From Candidatus Adiutrix sp. (GTDB taxonomy: Bacteria > Desulfobacterota > Desulfarculia > Adiutricales > Adiutricaceae): 7,560 bases of DNA. Under the pieces are notes generated by a model. The model was not told the origin of the DNA and did not search any database. It saw nothing but the letters and a program-made list of their open reading frames with translations. The stretch lies in contig JAITVE010000202.1 in assembly GCA_031285975.1 (NCBI GenBank), positions 1 to 7,560 of the forward strand, in the 5' to 3' direction. The position numbers and the translations under genes are program-made. The stretch's first letter is position 1. Each line of letters starts with the position of its first letter. Below, in pieces: positions 5,888 through 7,560 of this stretch.

Positions 5888-7158
5888 GCGGCCTGGCGTT
5901 ACTTTTGACCATGTTCGGCCTCATCGCCCTCAGGGTGCCCATAACCTTCTCCCTGGGCATTGCGGGCCTGTCCTTTTTTATCTTAAACGGCATCCCCCTG
6001 AACTCGTTCGCCTCCAAGCTGGCGGTCAGCGTGGACAGCTTTCCCCTCCTGGCCCTGCCGTTCTTCATCCTGGCCGGGAATTTAATGAACAACGGCGGCA
6101 TCACCCGGCGGCTCTTCGCCCTGGCCGACGCCCTTTTGGGCAGCGTGCGGGGCGGCCTGTCGTATGTGTGCATCATCTCCAGCATGATTTTCTCCGCCCT
6201 GTCGGGCTCGGCCCTGGCCAACGCGGCCGGCCTGGGCACCATTCAAATCAAGGCCATGGAAGAGCGCGGCTACGACAAGGAATTCAGCGCCTGCCTCACG
6301 GCCTCGGCGGCGGTGCTGGGGCCCATCATCCCCCCGAGCGTCATCATGATTATTTACGGGGTGACCGCCGGGGTGTCCATTAAAGAAATGTTCCTCGGCG
6401 GCATGTTGCCCGGCCTGGTCTTGAGCGGCATGTATGCGGTGATGTGCTTTTATTATGGCCGGAAGCTCAACTTCCCCAAAGGTGACAAGTTCAACCCGCG
6501 TGAAGCCTGGCGGGCCTTCAAAGACGCGTTCTGGGCCCTCATGACCCCCACCATCATCCTCGGCGGCATTTTCGGCGGCGTTTTCACGGCCACCGAGGCC
6601 GGGGCCGTGGCCTGCCTGTACACCTTCATCGTGGGCCTCTTCATCTACCGCGACCTGAAGATAAGAGACATCGGCAAAATTTTGCTGGATTCCGGCAAAA
6701 ACTGCGGGGCCATCCTCTTCATCGCCGCCACGGCCTCCGTCCTGGGCTTCTGCCTCACCTACGCCCGGGTGCCGCAGAGCCTGGCCGCCATTTTGGTGGA
6801 ATACATCAGCAACAAATACGCGCTGCTGCTCATCTTCATGGTGGTCTACCTGTTCCTGGGCACCATCATGGACGGCGGGGCCATCGTCATCACCACCGTG
6901 CCCATCTTCGTGCCGCTGTGCACGGCCCTGGGCATTGACCTGGTGTACTTCGGCGTTTTCGTGGGCATCCTCATGTCCCTGGGCACCATCACCCCGCCGG
7001 TGGGGACGGCCATGTTCGTCATCTGCCGCAACACGGGGCTGCCCATAGAGCGGTTCACCATCTCGATGCTGCCCTGGTTCGCCCTCATCGCCGTGTTCGT
7101 GATCCTCTTGGTTTTCGTGCCCCAGATCATCACCTGGCTGCCCGCCGTCATGCGCTGA
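5884..7158 (+). CDS. dctM: TRAP transporter large permease subunit, DctM family
   Basis: A 424-residue, strongly hydrophobic inner-membrane protein of normal DctM length (about 425), with many transmembrane helices. Conserved signatures are LPFFILAGNLMNNGG (58-72), SGSALANAAGLGTI (107-120), LGPIIPPSVIMIIYG (145-159), TATEAGAVACLY (235-246), FLGTIMDGGAIV (324-335) and GTITPPVGTAMFV (367-379). The two helix-breaking motif sets reflect the duplicated elevator-type transport domain, which moves substrate with Na+. The start overlaps the dctQ stop by four bases and has AGGAAGG (5871-5877) six bases upstream. Last gene of the operon; the protein is complete. Confidence 0.94.
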   Translation: MSGLALLLTMFGLIALRVPITFSLGIAGLSFFILNGIPLNSFASKLAVSVDSFPLLALPFFILAGNLMNNGGITRRLFALADALLGSVRGGLSYVCIISSMIFSALSGSALANAAGLGTIQIKAMEERGYDKEFSACLTASAAVLGPIIPPSVIMIIYGVTAGVSIKEMFLGGMLPGLVLSGMYAVMCFYYGRKLNFPKGDKFNPREAWRAFKDAFWALMTPTIILGGIFGGVFTATEAGAVACLYTFIVGLFIYRDLKIRDIGKILLDSGKNCGAILFIAATASVLGFCLTYARVPQSLAAILVEYISNKYALLLIFMVVYLFLGTIMDGGAIVITTVPIFVPLCTALGIDLVYFGVFVGILMSLGTITPPVGTAMFVICRNTGLPIERFTISMLPWFALIAVFVILLVFVPQIITWLPAVMR

Positions 7159-7182
7159 CAGCCTCAGCCGCAGGCCCCAACA

Positions 7183-7229
7183 AGCGCCCCCGTCCCTCCG
7201 GCGAACGCCGGGGCGGCGGGGGCTGCGCT
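7183..7229 (+). terminator. GC-rich hairpin after dctM, without a T-run
   Basis: A long imperfect stem begins 25 bases after the dctM stop. AGCGC (7183-7187) pairs with GCGCT (7225-7229), CCCCG (7188-7192) with CGGGG (7217-7221), and CCGGC (7198-7202) with GCCGG (7206-7210) round a GAAC tetraloop, with small mismatches between. AAAA follows, not T, so it is not a classical intrinsic terminator. It probably ends or protects the 3' end of the operon mRNA. Confidence 0.5.
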
Positions 7230-7235
7230 AAAATG

Positions 7236-7257
7236 ACGGGGCATAAACGGGGCATAA
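7236..7257. repeat. Perfect tandem repeat of 11 bp, two copies
   Basis: ACGGGGCATAA occurs at 7236-7246 and again directly at 7247-7257. The repeat period is one helical turn. It lies between the operon-end hairpin and the next hairpin. It may be a short slippage duplication or a pair of half-sites for a regulator. Confidence 0.6.
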
Positions 7258-7264
7258 AAACGTA

Positions 7265-7298
7265 TGGCCGCCCCGCTGGCGGCCACGCTTTAAATTGT
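7265..7298. terminator. Perfect hairpin, possible bidirectional terminator before the GntR gene
   Basis: TGGCCGCC (7265-7272) and GGCGGCCA (7278-7285) form a perfect 8-bp stem with loop CCGCT. On the plus strand a T-rich but interrupted tract follows (7289-7303). On the minus strand the stem is followed by five bases and then TTTTT (complement of 7260-7256). It can serve as the main end of the TRAP operon, insulating the regulator gene. Confidence 0.5.
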
Positions 7299-7348
7299 AT
7301 TTTCACGGAAACTTTGCTACCATTGCCGTAAAAGGGGATAGATATATA

Positions 7349-7560
7349 ATGATTGAGTCCATCCGCAAAATGTCCGCTGTGGACGAAGTGTTTCAAGCTA
7401 TCTACAGCCGCATCCTCAGCGGCGAGTTCCCCGAAGGGCACCACTTTCCGTCCCAGATAACCATGGCCGAGTCTTTTGGGGTCAGCCGCCCGACCATTCG
7501 GGAGGCGGTTAACCGCTTGAAGCAGCTGGGCCTTCTGGCTTCCAAGCCCAAAGTCGGCAC
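7349..7560 (+). CDS. GntR-family transcriptional regulator, FadR/FCD type (N-terminal part, truncated by window edge)
   Basis: Seventy residues are visible, open to the right edge. The sequence MIESIRKMSAVDEVFQAIYS leads into the GntR winged helix-turn-helix: RILSGEFPEGHHFPSQITMA (21-40), FGVSRPTIREAVNRLKQLG (43-61) with the recognition helix SRPTIREAV, and the wing LLASKPKVG (62-70). The SRPTIREAV pattern is typical of the FadR subfamily, whose C-terminal FCD domain binds organic acids; that domain is beyond the window, so the subfamily is inferred. The start has AAAGGGGA (7331-7338), at a somewhat long spacing of 10-11 bases; the next ATG (7370) has no ribosome binding site. It is probably the local regulator, with the -10-overlapping dyad at 951-970 as candidate operator. 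Confidence 0.88.
   Translation, partial: MIESIRKMSAVDEVFQAIYSRILSGEFPEGHHFPSQITMAESFGVSRPTIREAVNRLKQLGLLASKPKVG

Noticed and set aside
7303..7321. Possible sigma54 promoter before the GntR gene (CACGGAAACTTTGC)
   Set aside because: The spacing between GG and GC is seven bases rather than ten and the -24 element is poor. A sigma70 candidate TTGTAT-17-TACCAT (7295-7323) is also too weak to list.
1..7560. CRISPR arrays, tRNA or rRNA genes, insertion sequences, phage or defence genes
   Set aside because: No regularly spaced repeats, tRNA-like cloverleaf, transposase or defence-type protein was seen; all large reading frames are accounted for by metabolic, transport and regulatory genes.

Overview
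This 7.56-kb, GC-rich window looks like a chromosomal catabolic locus from an anaerobic or facultative Gram-negative bacterium. Strong AGGAGG-type ribosome binding sites, a separate DctP/DctQ/DctM TRAP transporter, a signal peptide for periplasmic export and the codon style all fit Desulfovibrionaceae (Desulfovibrio/Bilophila-like Desulfobacterota). That assignment is an inference from style; no taxonomic marker gene is present.

Layout: positions 1-373 (minus strand) hold the N-terminal part of a CoA-acylating aldehyde dehydrogenase of the methylmalonate-semialdehyde dehydrogenase type, running off the left edge. Positions 374-1094 form a divergent, AT-richer regulatory region of about 720 bp. 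It holds three candidate sigma70 promoters, a transcription unit of about 170 nt closed by an intrinsic terminator (a possible small RNA), and several dyads. Positions 1095-7158 (plus strand) carry a compact six-gene operon: a fumarylacetoacetate-hydrolase (FAH) family protein, an Ldh2-type NAD(P)-dependent 2-hydroxyacid dehydrogenase, a uroporphyrinogen-decarboxylase/methyltransferase-superfamily protein, and the three subunits of a TRAP transporter. Positions 7159-7348 hold hairpins and an 11-bp tandem repeat. From 7349 to the right edge lies the DNA-binding N-terminus of a GntR-family regulator of FadR/FCD type.

How the parts may work together (inference): an organic acid or related anion is captured by DctP and imported by DctQM. 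It is then processed by the dehydrogenase (2-hydroxyacid to 2-oxoacid), the FAH-family enzyme (C-C cleavage, decarboxylation or hydrolysis of a 2-oxoacid) and the UroD-like protein. The divergent acylating aldehyde dehydrogenase could send a semialdehyde product to acyl-CoA. The GntR protein is the natural candidate regulator; a dyad matching the FadR-subfamily operator pattern overlaps the -10 of the operon promoter. The substrate cannot be read from the sequence. The gene combination, with a UroD-superfamily member lacking the Cys zinc ligands of the methyltransferases and no corrinoid protein next to it, is the most interesting aspect.
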